The notes under the pieces are model-generated. The model saw only the letters and a program-made list of their open reading frames with translations, did no database searches and was not told the origin of the DNA. 64,000 bases of DNA from Mycobacterium sp. GA-0227b (GTDB lineage: Bacteria; Actinomycetota; Actinomycetes; Mycobacteriales; Mycobacteriaceae): contig NZ_LQIK01000033.1 of NCBI RefSeq assembly GCF_001499855.1, positions 62,001-126,000 on the forward strand, given 5' to 3'. Of the stretch, positions 49,309 through 57,115 are shown one piece after another (position 1 is the first letter of the stretch; the number at the start of each line of letters is the position of its first letter). The position numbers and the translations under genes were made by a program.

Positions 49309-49337
49309 TTGGCTACCAAGATACTGGTTGGTATCTT
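49309..49337 (+). promoter_or_regulatory. promoter TTGGCT-N17-TATCTT with operator AGATAC-N6-GTATCT
   Basis: -35 TTGGCT at 49309-49314, -10 TATCTT at 49332-49337. The perfect palindrome AAGATAC-N6-GTATCTT at 49318-49337 fills the spacer and -10, so a bound TetR would block it. The second TetR/AveC gap has the same layout at 51167-51195. Confidence 0.7.
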
Positions 49338-49366
49338 TCGACGAACGCAGACATCCAGGAGGCGTC

Positions 49367-50533
49367 ATGAGCGATCTGTCGGACAAGAAGCCCGCCGTGA
49401 CCGAGTCGGCCACGAAGGTCGTCGACCTCGGAACCTCGACCCAACGGCCGAGCAACGTCGTCCGAATCTGGGCCGTCTTCGGCGGCGCCATCCTGCTGCT
49501 GCAGTTGTACGTGTGGACCAGGTGGATCACCGGGCCCTATTTCGAACGGGTGCCCGCCGGCCCCTCCGATCCACCGCTGTACATGAAGATCCCGCTCATC
49601 TTGAACATGGTCGTCGTCTGCGTGGGTTTCCCGATCGCGGTGTGGTGGTTCATCATCCGGCCTTGGATGCGCGAACGCAGAATTACCCTCGACGGCATCC
49701 TCCTGGTTTCCATGGGACTCATGTTCTTCCAGGATCCGTTCCTGAACTACATCAACACCTGGTGCACCTACAACAGTTGGCTGCCGAACTTCGGCGCGTG
49801 GACCCCGTACGTGCCCGGATGGGTCTCACCCGACGAGCCGGGCCGGATGGTGCCGGAACCCATTTTCACGAACTCACCCGGTTACGCCGCCGGTGTTCTC
49901 ATGCTGACCATCCTCGGATGCTGGGTCATGCGCAAGATCAAAAACCGCTGGCCAAACATCAGCAATCTGCGGCTGATCCTCGTCACCTATCTGGCGGCGT
50001 TCTTACTCGATTTCGTCATGGAAGGCCTTATTCTGCTGCCCACCGGGCTGTACTCATATCCCGGTGCCATTCGGGAGCTGTCATTCAACGCAGGCACCTA
50101 CTACCAGTGGCCTGTCTATGAGGGCATGATGTGGGCCGGCGTCCAGACGGCCATGTGCTGTCTGCGCTTCTTCACCGACGACCGTGGCCGCACTGTTGTC
50201 GAGCGCGGATTGGACCATGTGCGAGGCGGTTTCGTCGCGCAACAACTGACCCGCTTTCTGGCGATTTTCGCCGCGATCAGCGCTTGCTTCTTCTTCTTCT
50301 TCAACCTTCCGATCCAATTCTTCGCCTTGCACCCTGACCCCTGGCCCGAGGACACCCAGAAGCGCTCCTACTTCATGAACGGCCTCTGCGGCGAGGGCTC
50401 CGATGTGCCATGCCCCAATCCGGTGCTGCCGTTCCCGACGCGAGAGTCGGGCTTCATCAACACCGAGGGTGAGCTCGTCCTACCGGAAGGCGCGCAGATT
50501 CCCGAACCCGTCCCCTTCGAACGAGGGGAATGA
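49367..50533 (+). CDS. AveC-like (spirocyclase AveC family) membrane protein, copy 1
   Basis: 388 residues, ATG with AGGAGG upstream. About seven hydrophobic segments: roughly 31-50, 73-97, 110-125, 171-190, 201-227, 250-268 and 294-320. Conserved-looking polar patches are LDG at ~108, FQDPFLNYINTW, NAGTYYQWPVYEGMMW and FTDDRGRTVVERGLDHVRGG, plus a soluble tail with two Cys (LCGEG, VPCP). It resembles the AveC family, known from the avermectin pathway as a membrane cyclase/dehydratase; in mycobacteria its role is unknown to me. Copy 2 is at 51268. Confidence 0.75.
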   Translation: MSDLSDKKPAVTESATKVVDLGTSTQRPSNVVRIWAVFGGAILLLQLYVWTRWITGPYFERVPAGPSDPPLYMKIPLILNMVVVCVGFPIAVWWFIIRPWMRERRITLDGILLVSMGLMFFQDPFLNYINTWCTYNSWLPNFGAWTPYVPGWVSPDEPGRMVPEPIFTNSPGYAAGVLMLTILGCWVMRKIKNRWPNISNLRLILVTYLAAFLLDFVMEGLILLPTGLYSYPGAIRELSFNAGTYYQWPVYEGMMWAGVQTAMCCLRFFTDDRGRTVVERGLDHVRGGFVAQQLTRFLAIFAAISACFFFFFNLPIQFFALHPDPWPEDTQKRSYFMNGLCGEGSDVPCPNPVLPFPTRESGFINTEGELVLPEGAQIPEPVPFERGE

Positions 50534-50534
50534 G

Positions 50535-51137
50535 TCAACCCATCTTGACGGCGGACACGTACATCTCGACCATGGCCGGGTAAAGGTCGATGTCGTCGAG
50601 GTGGCTGCCCAACTCGATGGCGTCCGTCGTGGCGATGATGATGTGCGCGAACGTCGTCGCAGGGATCAACAGGGTCGCGCCCAGACTGTCGATGCCCTCG
50701 ACGATGTAGCGGGCGAGCTGGTCGACGACCTCAGAACGCTTGGCGGCCACCCGTTCCCGCGCCTCCGGATTGCGCAGCAGGTACAGGTTGAACTCCAGGC
50801 CCAGTGCCGCGTGTTCGGCGCCGCGGTCGCGGCTCAGCTGGCGCCAGCGCTCGGCGATGTCTTCGAGTTCGCGTGCTCCGATGTGATCCGCCGACGACAT
50901 CACCTCGGCGAAATTGTCGAAATACCGGCGCCAGTACCGGTCGCTGGCGGCCAGGAAGAGGTCTTCCTTGGTGGCGAAGTATTTGTAGATGGCGCCTTTG
51001 GAGTATCCGGCCGCCTTGGCGATGTCATCGAGAGTTGCTGGTATGAAGCCTCTTTCAGCGAACACCTGCTCTGCGGCATTCAGCAGCAACGAGCGCGTGC
51101 GCTCGAGGCGCCGCTCCCGCGTCCAACGCTCAACCAT
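50535..51137 (-). CDS. TetR family regulator (copy 2)
   Basis: 200 residues from ATG at 51137; a start six codons upstream is open but copy 1 aligns from MVERWTRERRLE. HTH: TLDDIAKAAGYSKGAIYKYFATKEDLFLAA. It is a recent paralogue of the regulator at 48673, with most of the recognition helix the same, so the two probably recognise the same or nearly the same operator. It is convergent with AveC copy 1 (one base apart) and divergent from AveC copy 2. Confidence 0.92.
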   Translation of the reverse strand: MVERWTRERRLERTRSLLLNAAEQVFAERGFIPATLDDIAKAAGYSKGAIYKYFATKEDLFLAASDRYWRRYFDNFAEVMSSADHIGARELEDIAERWRQLSRDRGAEHAALGLEFNLYLLRNPEARERVAAKRSEVVDQLARYIVEGIDSLGATLLIPATTFAHIIIATTDAIELGSHLDDIDLYPAMVEMYVSAVKMG

Positions 51138-51166
51138 GCCGCCATCTTGCCACAATTTTTGACTCC

Positions 51167-51195
51167 TTGGTCATTCAGATACTGACTGGTATATT
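51167..51195 (+). promoter_or_regulatory. promoter TTGGTC-N17-TATATT with operator AGATAC-N6-GTATAT
   Basis: -35 TTGGTC at 51167-51172 and -10 TATATT at 51190-51195, spacer exactly 17. The palindrome AGATAC-TGACTG-GTATAT at 51177-51194 has one mismatch. The arrangement copies the one at 49309-49337. Confidence 0.7.
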
Positions 51196-51267
51196 TTCGG
51201 CGCATCAGCCACTGCCGGGAGGAGCGCTGAGGTCCATGCGAGCGACAGATGCAGAGGAGACGGTGCG

Positions 51268-52431
51268 GTGAGCGATCTTTCAAGCAAGAACACGCCCGTT
51301 CTCACCGAATCGTTGAGCCAGGCGGCGCTTGCCACGCAGCCTCAATCGAAGATCCCTGCGGTGAAGATCTGGGCCACCGTCGGCGGCCTGATTCTCGCCT
51401 TCCAGCTGTTCGTGTGGGGCAAATGGGTGACCGGGCCCCACTTCGAACGGGTCCCCGCGGGGCCGACCGATCCGCCGACGTTCATGAAGGCGATTTTGTT
51501 CACCTGGACCGCCGTGATCGTGATCGGCATGCCAATTGCCATCTGGTGGTTCCTCATTCGGCCGTGGCGTCGGGAGCGGCGGATCACCCTCGACGGCATG
51601 TTGTTCGTGTCCTGCGGCCTGCTGTGGTTCCAAGACCCGCTGTTGAACTACTTCAACACGTGGAGCACCTACAACACCTGGATGTGGAACATGGGCTCCT
51701 GGGTCCAGGACATTCCGGGTTGGGTGTCGTACGGGGAACCGGGCGCCATGATGGCCGAGCCCATCCTGATGAACGCCCCGGGCTACTTCTTCGTCCTGCT
51801 GTGCACCATGCTCGGCTGCTGGGTCATGCGCCTGGCCAAGAAGCGGTTCCCCAACATGAATACATTGGGCCTGATCGGCGTGGTGATCGCCTGGACCTTC
51901 GTCTTCGACTTCGTCATCGAGGGTCTGTTCCTCATGCCGATGGGGCTGTTCACCTATCCCGGCGCCATTCAGGCGCTGTCGGTCAATGCCGGCACCTACT
52001 ACCAGTGGCCGCTCTATGAGGGGCTCATGTGGGGCGGTGTCCAGGCGGGCCTCTGCTGCTTGCGCTACTTCACCGACGACCGTGGCCGCACGTTCGTCGA
52101 GCGGGGACTCGACCGCGTGCGAGGGGGTTTCGTCCGGCAGCAGCTCACCCGCTTCCTGGCGATCTTCGCCGCCTGCAGCGCCTTCTTCTTCGTGTTCTAC
52201 AACATTCCGGCACAGTTCTTCGCCATGCACCAGGATCCCTGGCCGGAGGACATCCTGAAGCGTTCGTACTTCCTGATGGGCATCTGCGGTGAAGACACCG
52301 ATCGGCCGTGCCCCGACCCGGCGTTGCCGATGCCGCTGACGAATTCCGGGTACATCAACCACGAAGGTGAACTCGTCCTCCCTGAGGGCGTGGAGCTCCC
52401 CGAGAACGTTCCGCTCGAGCGAGGAGAGTAA
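51268..52431 (+). CDS. AveC-like (spirocyclase AveC family) membrane protein, copy 2
   Basis: 387 residues, GTG start. Co-linear with copy 1: FERVPAGPTDPP, ERRITLDGMLF, FQDPLLNYFNTW, FTYPGAIQALSVNAGTYYQWP, FTDDRGRTFVERGLDRVRGG and the acidic C-terminal tail ending PLERGE. About seven membrane segments. The soluble C-terminal region again has paired Cys (ICGED, RPCPD). Unlike copy 1, it is followed directly (no gap) by the MoxR-type ATPase and VWA genes, so this copy may be the client or target of that pair. Confidence 0.75.
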   Translation: MSDLSSKNTPVLTESLSQAALATQPQSKIPAVKIWATVGGLILAFQLFVWGKWVTGPHFERVPAGPTDPPTFMKAILFTWTAVIVIGMPIAIWWFLIRPWRRERRITLDGMLFVSCGLLWFQDPLLNYFNTWSTYNTWMWNMGSWVQDIPGWVSYGEPGAMMAEPILMNAPGYFFVLLCTMLGCWVMRLAKKRFPNMNTLGLIGVVIAWTFVFDFVIEGLFLMPMGLFTYPGAIQALSVNAGTYYQWPLYEGLMWGGVQAGLCCLRYFTDDRGRTFVERGLDRVRGGFVRQQLTRFLAIFAACSAFFFVFYNIPAQFFAMHQDPWPEDILKRSYFLMGICGEDTDRPCPDPALPMPLTNSGYINHEGELVLPEGVELPENVPLERGE

Positions 52432-53280
52432 ATGCACAACAGCACATCCGCGGTCGTCACCCCCGTTTCGAACGCACCGTTCTACCGTCCGGTCGGCGAC
52501 GAGGTGGAGGTCTTCCGCGCGGCGGCCCGCCGAGGGTTGCCGGTGCTGTTGAAGGGCCCTACCGGTTGCGGGAAAACACGATTCGTGGAGGCGATGGCAC
52601 ATGCGCTGGGCCGGGATCTGATCACCGTTGCCGGTCACGAGGACATGACGTCGGCGGACCTGGTCGGCCGATTCCTGTTGAAGGGCGGTGAGACGGTCTG
52701 GGTGGACGGGCCGTTGACCCGCGCCGTGCGCGAGGGCGCCATCTTCTATCTGGACGAGGTGGTCGAGGCGCGCCAGGACACCACCGTGGTCATCCATCCG
52801 CTCGCCGATCACCGCCGTGAGCTCCCCGTCGACCGGCTCGGCACGACGCTGCAGGCGGCGCCCGGATTCCAGCTGGTGATCTCCTACAACCCCGGATACC
52901 AGAGCGTTCTGAAGAACCTCAAGGAGTCGACCCGCCAGCGGTTCATCGCCATCGAACTCGGCTACCCGTCCCCCGAGGTCGAGACGGAGGTGGTGGCGTA
53001 TGAAGCCGGGGTCGACACCGAGACCGCGCGGGCGTTGGTCAAACTTGCCTACGCCATCCGAACCCTGGATGGCTCACCGCTGCGCGAAGTAGCCTCCACC
53101 CGCATGCTGATTCTCGCCGGCGGCCTCGCGGCAGAGGGGCTCAACCTGCGCAGCGCCGTCCACGCGGCTGTCGTCGAGGTGCTGTCCGACGACCACGACG
53201 TCATCCGTGCCCTCGATGAACTCGTCAATTCTGTTCTGCCTCGGAGCCGCAGCGGCGGCGACATTCAACCTCGGACGTGA
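52432..53280 (+). CDS. MoxR-type AAA+ ATPase (CbbQ/NorQ-like)
   Basis: 282 residues, ATG immediately after the AveC copy 2 stop. Walker A GPTGCGKT (42-49), Walker B IFYLDE (104-109), the CbbQ/NorQ-type segment GHEDMTSADLVGRFLLKGGETVWVDGPL between them, and ISYNPGYQS with the sensor-1 Asn. Partners of this class remodel or activate metalloenzymes together with a VWA protein (CbbQ/CbbO on Rubisco, NorQ/NorD on nitric oxide reductase). The VWA gene follows with a GTGA overlap. Confidence 0.9.
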   Translation: MHNSTSAVVTPVSNAPFYRPVGDEVEVFRAAARRGLPVLLKGPTGCGKTRFVEAMAHALGRDLITVAGHEDMTSADLVGRFLLKGGETVWVDGPLTRAVREGAIFYLDEVVEARQDTTVVIHPLADHRRELPVDRLGTTLQAAPGFQLVISYNPGYQSVLKNLKESTRQRFIAIELGYPSPEVETEVVAYEAGVDTETARALVKLAYAIRTLDGSPLREVASTRMLILAGGLAAEGLNLRSAVHAAVVEVLSDDHDVIRALDELVNSVLPRSRSGGDIQPRT

Positions 53281-54980
53281 CCGCCATTTCGGACAACCCC
53301 GACCGGTTCCGATTCCTCGCCACCTACATCGCCGGCCGGTCTATCGACGTCACCGAGGCGCCGGCGGGCCAGCCTGCGCACACGAACGGACAGTTCATCT
53401 TCGTCTCCGCCGGCGGTTCGGTCGAGGGGCAGCGCCGCGAAATGCTGGTTCAGGCCGCCCTTCTCGGCGCGGGCAGCCTTGATCCACGATTGGTGAAGGG
53501 ATTGCGGGCGCGGGCTACGGTGGCGCGCCGCTACCTGGAACTCGAGGGCCGCCGGGTTCTCACCGAACTCGCCCGACAGATTCCGCTCGATGGCGCGCTC
53601 CTCCCCGACGGCGAACCCAGCACTGCGACCGCCGACGAGTCACTCGAAGTGGCCAAGAGCCGCGCCGAAGTTGCCGACCCACCGGAGTGGTTCGGCGTCA
53701 TCAAACCGTCGCGCCTGTTGGGATCTTCAGCTGGCCCCGGCGGGCATGCCACCAACAAGGACCTGCAACTGCAGTTCGACCCCATCGACATGCCGGAGTC
53801 GGAGGACGACGACGAAGACGACGACGACGACGGGCCCTCTGACGAGAGCAAGATCCTCAAACTGTTTCAGACTCCACTGTTCAACAACCAAGCGGTGTCG
53901 GACTACTTCCGAAAGATGTTCGGCGGTAAGCGTTCCGACAGCGAGTCCGCCGCGGGCGCCGAGATGACGGTTCGCTCCATCCGGCGGGTGCAGGAGATCG
54001 GACCGAATGCCCGACCCCTGCCCACCCGGATCCAGTTCACCGACGATGGCAAGCCGGGCGCTGCCTTAGGCGTGGGCGGCGCGCTGTATCCGGAGTGGGA
54101 CGTCTTCAACGACCGCTACAAGCCCGACTGGTGCCGCGTCATCGACTTTCCGCTGACCGTCTCCGCCGACGTCTCCGACGCCGGGGTCGCGCACGACGAC
54201 GTGCTGCGTCGGCGCCTGGCCCGCGTCGGACTCGGCCCGAAGGTTCTTCGCGGCCGCGCCGATGGAGACGACCTCGACATCGAGGCGCTCATCGATCTTT
54301 TCGTCGATCTGCAATCCGGCTTCTCCTCGCCCGAGCACGTCTACCTGGAGCGGCGCAAACTCGCACGCAACCTCGGCGTGCTCATCCTGATCGACGCCTC
54401 CGGGTCCGCCGTCGACGCCGATCCGGAGGGCCTCGCGGTGCACGACCACCAGCGACGGGCGGCCGCCACCCTGGCCGTCACCCTCGAAGAACTCGGTGAC
54501 CGCGTCGCCGTCTACGCGTTCCGTTCACAGGGCCGCCACGCCGTGCACTTGCCCGCCATCAAGACGTTCGACCAGAGTTTCGGCGCCGTCGGCCGGGCCC
54601 GCCTCAACCAGCTCGAGCCGGCGAGCTACACCCGCCTCGGCGCCGGAATCCGCGGGGCGGGCGAGGTTCTCAAGAACGAGGCCGGCACGCCGAACCGGCT
54701 GCTGCTCGTGCTGTCGGACGGCTTTCCCTACGACGACGGCTACGAAGGTCGTTACGCGGAAGCCGACGCCCACAAGGCCCTCGAAGAATTGCGAACCGAG
54801 GGCGTTGCCTGCCTGTGCCTGTCGCTGGGTACTTCCACCGAAACCGATGTGCTCGAACGCGTCTTCGGTTCCGCCAGCTTCGCCAGCGCCGCGACCCTGG
54901 CCGAGCTGAGCCCGCAGATGGACGAGTTGTTCATGTCGGCGCTCGCGGAACTTGCCGCGCCGAAACCAGCGCGGGTGTAG
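53277..54980 (+). CDS. VWA-domain protein (CbbO/NorD-like)
   Basis: 567 residues, GTG start overlapping the ATPase stop. An N-terminal helical region is followed by an acidic run around 174-190 (Asp/Glu), then a C-terminal von Willebrand A domain from about 365 with the metal-site motif DASGS (373-377), a second loop near SYTRLGAGIRGAG and a late Asp in VLSDGFPYDDGY. CbbO/NorD proteins bind the AAA+ partner and recognise the target enzyme. No Rubisco, NorB or methanol dehydrogenase gene is present, so the target is probably encoded near: AveC-like proteins, a Rieske oxygenase or a P450. Confidence 0.9.
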   Translation: MTAISDNPDRFRFLATYIAGRSIDVTEAPAGQPAHTNGQFIFVSAGGSVEGQRREMLVQAALLGAGSLDPRLVKGLRARATVARRYLELEGRRVLTELARQIPLDGALLPDGEPSTATADESLEVAKSRAEVADPPEWFGVIKPSRLLGSSAGPGGHATNKDLQLQFDPIDMPESEDDDEDDDDDGPSDESKILKLFQTPLFNNQAVSDYFRKMFGGKRSDSESAAGAEMTVRSIRRVQEIGPNARPLPTRIQFTDDGKPGAALGVGGALYPEWDVFNDRYKPDWCRVIDFPLTVSADVSDAGVAHDDVLRRRLARVGLGPKVLRGRADGDDLDIEALIDLFVDLQSGFSSPEHVYLERRKLARNLGVLILIDASGSAVDADPEGLAVHDHQRRAAATLAVTLEELGDRVAVYAFRSQGRHAVHLPAIKTFDQSFGAVGRARLNQLEPASYTRLGAGIRGAGEVLKNEAGTPNRLLLVLSDGFPYDDGYEGRYAEADAHKALEELRTEGVACLCLSLGTSTETDVLERVFGSASFASAATLAELSPQMDELFMSALAELAAPKPARV

Positions 54981-54984
54981 TTCG

Positions 54985-55024
54985 GCGCCGAACGCACGCT
55001 CCACGTCCGTTTTCGGCGCTTTTT
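54985..55024 (+). terminator. intrinsic terminator after the VWA gene
   Basis: GCGCCGAA (54985-54992) pairs with TTCGGCGC (55012-55019) around a 19-base loop and is followed by TTTTT. It starts four bases after the VWA stop. A second role as a terminator for the convergent hydrolase is less likely because no T run lies on the other side. Confidence 0.65.
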
Positions 55025-55049
55025 CGTACCTGGACCGTGCACCCGGCGG

Positions 55050-55805
55050 CTAGTCCAGCGAGCTCCAGAACCGATTCAACGCAGCTGCCCCGCGGGCCGG
55101 GTCCTCCACCATCCACCAATGTCCCAGCCCGTCGAGCACCTCGGTCCGCGCGCCCGCTCGACCGGCGGCGCGGCGGCGCATCTCGTCGGATCCGACGTAG
55201 GGATCCTCGGTGGCCAACAGCGACAGTCCTGGGCGGGCGGCGGCATTCTCGAGTGCCCGCCCCGCATCGGCCAGGGCCGGCTGACGTGCCGAGCGGTATA
55301 ACGCCAGGATCGCCTTGGCCATCTCGGGACCCTGCTCTGCGGCGAACGATTTCGCGACGTCAGCGGGTATGCCGAAATCGGTCAGTTGTTGCGCCCGATC
55401 CTCCACCGAAGACACGATCATCGCCTCGACCACCTGCTCGCCTGCCTCGGAAGTCTGGAACACCTGCGCCATGTCGTGCCATACATATTCCGGGTCGAAC
55501 AAGCCGACGGTGTCGCTGGCCCAGCTACGGACGAGATCGGGTTGCTGCATCACGGCGTTCACCACATGACATCCGCCCCAGTCGTGTCCGACGAGTTCGA
55601 CCGGCCCGTTGATTGTTCGCAGCTCGTCGATGAGCCAGTCGCGGTAGGCGGAAAACGTTGCCGAGAAGGCGCTGGGCAACGGGGCGCCGAATCCCGGCGG
55701 CGACAACCGCACCACATCCCGCCGTCCGAGCGCTTCGACGAGCGGCCCCCAGACCGCGTCGGTCTCCGGATTGCCATGCACCAGAACCACAGTCACGGTC
55801 ACCAT
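55050..55805 (-). CDS. alpha/beta-fold hydrolase with Asp nucleophile (epoxide hydrolase/dehalogenase-like)
   Basis: 251 residues. VVLVHGNPETDAVW (oxyanion), then the elbow LVGHDWGGCHVV with Asp75 as nucleophile, which separates it from the serine hydrolases elsewhere in the window; the final DGLGHWWMVEDP holds the His. HGNPE and GHDWGG are typical of epoxide hydrolases and haloalkane dehalogenases. It could open an epoxide made by one of the P450s. It is preceded by a long stem-loop at 55829-55880. Confidence 0.82.
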   Translation of the reverse strand: MVTVTVVLVHGNPETDAVWGPLVEALGRRDVVRLSPPGFGAPLPSAFSATFSAYRDWLIDELRTINGPVELVGHDWGGCHVVNAVMQQPDLVRSWASDTVGLFDPEYVWHDMAQVFQTSEAGEQVVEAMIVSSVEDRAQQLTDFGIPADVAKSFAAEQGPEMAKAILALYRSARQPALADAGRALENAAARPGLSLLATEDPYVGSDEMRRRAAGRAGARTEVLDGLGHWWMVEDPARGAAALNRFWSSLD

Positions 55806-55828
55806 CCTCGCATGTCATCCGACGATCA

Positions 55829-55880
55829 ATTGTGAATCTGGCGACGCAAATCGCCTCTCGAGCGTCGTCAGATTCACAAT
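55829..55880. repeat. 19-base-pair stem-loop (dispersed-repeat-like)
   Basis: Arms 55829-55847 (ATTGTGAATCTGGCGACGC) and 55862-55880 pair at 18 of 19 positions around a 14-base loop. It lies between two co-directional minus-strand genes. No T run follows, so it may be a terminator for the acyl-CoA dehydrogenase above or a small dispersed repeat. Confidence 0.55.
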
Positions 55881-55891
55881 CGAAGCTCCGC

Positions 55892-57070
55892 TCAGCGCGC
55901 CGGCAGACCGAGAACGCGCTGGGCGATGATGTTGCGCTGGATCTCCGACGTGCCGCCGGCGATCGTGCCCGCGTACGTGCTGACGTAACGGGCGAACCAG
56001 CTCGCGGTGAAAAGATCTGGCGCGTAGGGGTTGTCCGGGGCGGTCAGCGCGGGATCGGTCAGCCCGTCGGCACCCGCCGCCTCGAGCGCATGCCTCATCG
56101 CGTTCTGCTCGGCCTCTGAACCCAACACCTTCAACACCGAAACGGCGGGAATGTCGCGCTCGCCGCGCGCGGCCTGCCCCAGCGCTTTGGACCCGAGCAA
56201 CCTCAGCGCCTGGTAGTCCATCGCGATGGTCGCGTACCGGTCGCGGTTCACCGCCCCAACCGGACGGAAGTCCTCGAGGAGCTGGTTCAGCCGGTTGGCG
56301 AACGACATCCACATCATCGTGCGCTCGTGACCCAATGACCCATTGGCGACGCGCCACCCCTCGTGCAACGGGCCGACCAGGTTCTCGGCCGGCACCCGCA
56401 CGTCGGTGAAGAACACCTCGTTGAAATCCAAGCTCTCACGGTCGTGCACCGACGCGAACGGCCGACACGTCACACCGGGAGTGTCGGTCGGTATCAGCAG
56501 TGCACTGATTCCCTTGTGCTTCGGCGCATCCGGATCGGTGCGCACGAACGCGAGGATGACATCGGCGTCGTGGGCGCCCGAGGTCCACACCTTCTGGCCG
56601 TTGACGACGAAGCCGTCGTCGTCGACCGTCGCGCGGGTGGCCAGACCCGCCAGGTCGGAACCCGCGCCGGGTTCGCTCATTCCCAGCGAGGCGGTCATCT
56701 CCGCGCGCAGGATCGGCACCGCCCACCGCTGCTTCTGTTCGTCGGTGCCGAACGACAGCAGCGATGCGGCGATGATCCCAACGCCCTGCGGGTTGAACGC
56801 GTGATAGATCCGCCGTCGCGAGAGTTCCTCGCGATGGACGAACTGCTGCAAGATCCCCGCATTACGACCGCCGAACTCCGGCGGGTTGCCGGGTAGCAGC
56901 CAGCCGTGGTCGAACTGCACCTGCTGCCATCGGCGCGCCCACGCCGGGACGTGCGACGTCGACCGCGACCGTTCGGCGGCCGCTTCCGCCTCGTCGGGCA
57001 GGTGCTCGTCGAGGAACGCGATGAACTCCGCGCGGAAGGCCTCGACGTCGGCGTCGAACGTGAGCTGCAC
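55892..57070 (-). CDS. acyl-CoA dehydrogenase (FadE type)
   Basis: 392 residues. Same build as the subunit at 21306: MQLTFDADVEAFRAEFIAFLDEHLP, TASLGMSEPGAGSDLAGLATRA, VWTSGAHDADV and the ending GTIAGGTSEIQRNIIAQRVLGLPAR. It has no ~335-residue partner beside it, unlike its relative, so it either works alone or pairs with the partner at 22465. Its start is divergent from the epimerase gene with a MarR-type box between them. Confidence 0.92.
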   Translation of the reverse strand: MQLTFDADVEAFRAEFIAFLDEHLPDEAEAAAERSRSTSHVPAWARRWQQVQFDHGWLLPGNPPEFGGRNAGILQQFVHREELSRRRIYHAFNPQGVGIIAASLLSFGTDEQKQRWAVPILRAEMTASLGMSEPGAGSDLAGLATRATVDDDGFVVNGQKVWTSGAHDADVILAFVRTDPDAPKHKGISALLIPTDTPGVTCRPFASVHDRESLDFNEVFFTDVRVPAENLVGPLHEGWRVANGSLGHERTMMWMSFANRLNQLLEDFRPVGAVNRDRYATIAMDYQALRLLGSKALGQAARGERDIPAVSVLKVLGSEAEQNAMRHALEAAGADGLTDPALTAPDNPYAPDLFTASWFARYVSTYAGTIAGGTSEIQRNIIAQRVLGLPAR

Positions 57071-57080
57071 GCAACCGAGG

Positions 57081-57098
57081 ATATCAAGTACTTAACAT
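57081..57098. promoter_or_regulatory. MarR-type box (ATATCAAGTACTTAACAT)
   Basis: Third copy of the ATATCAAGTACTT box, only 11 bases from the acyl-CoA dehydrogenase start and 18 bases from the epimerase start, so it can control both divergent genes. The right half (CTTAAC) is weaker than in the copies at 43617 and 47101. Confidence 0.55.
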
Positions 57099-57115
57099 TT
57101 GCGGTCCGGTGCGCT

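Noticed and set aside
52432..54980. Gas-vesicle or nitric-oxide-reductase accessory genes
   Set aside because: The ATPase and VWA proteins fit the NorQ/NorD and CbbQ/CbbO type, but no gas-vesicle, NorB/C or Rubisco gene is in the window.
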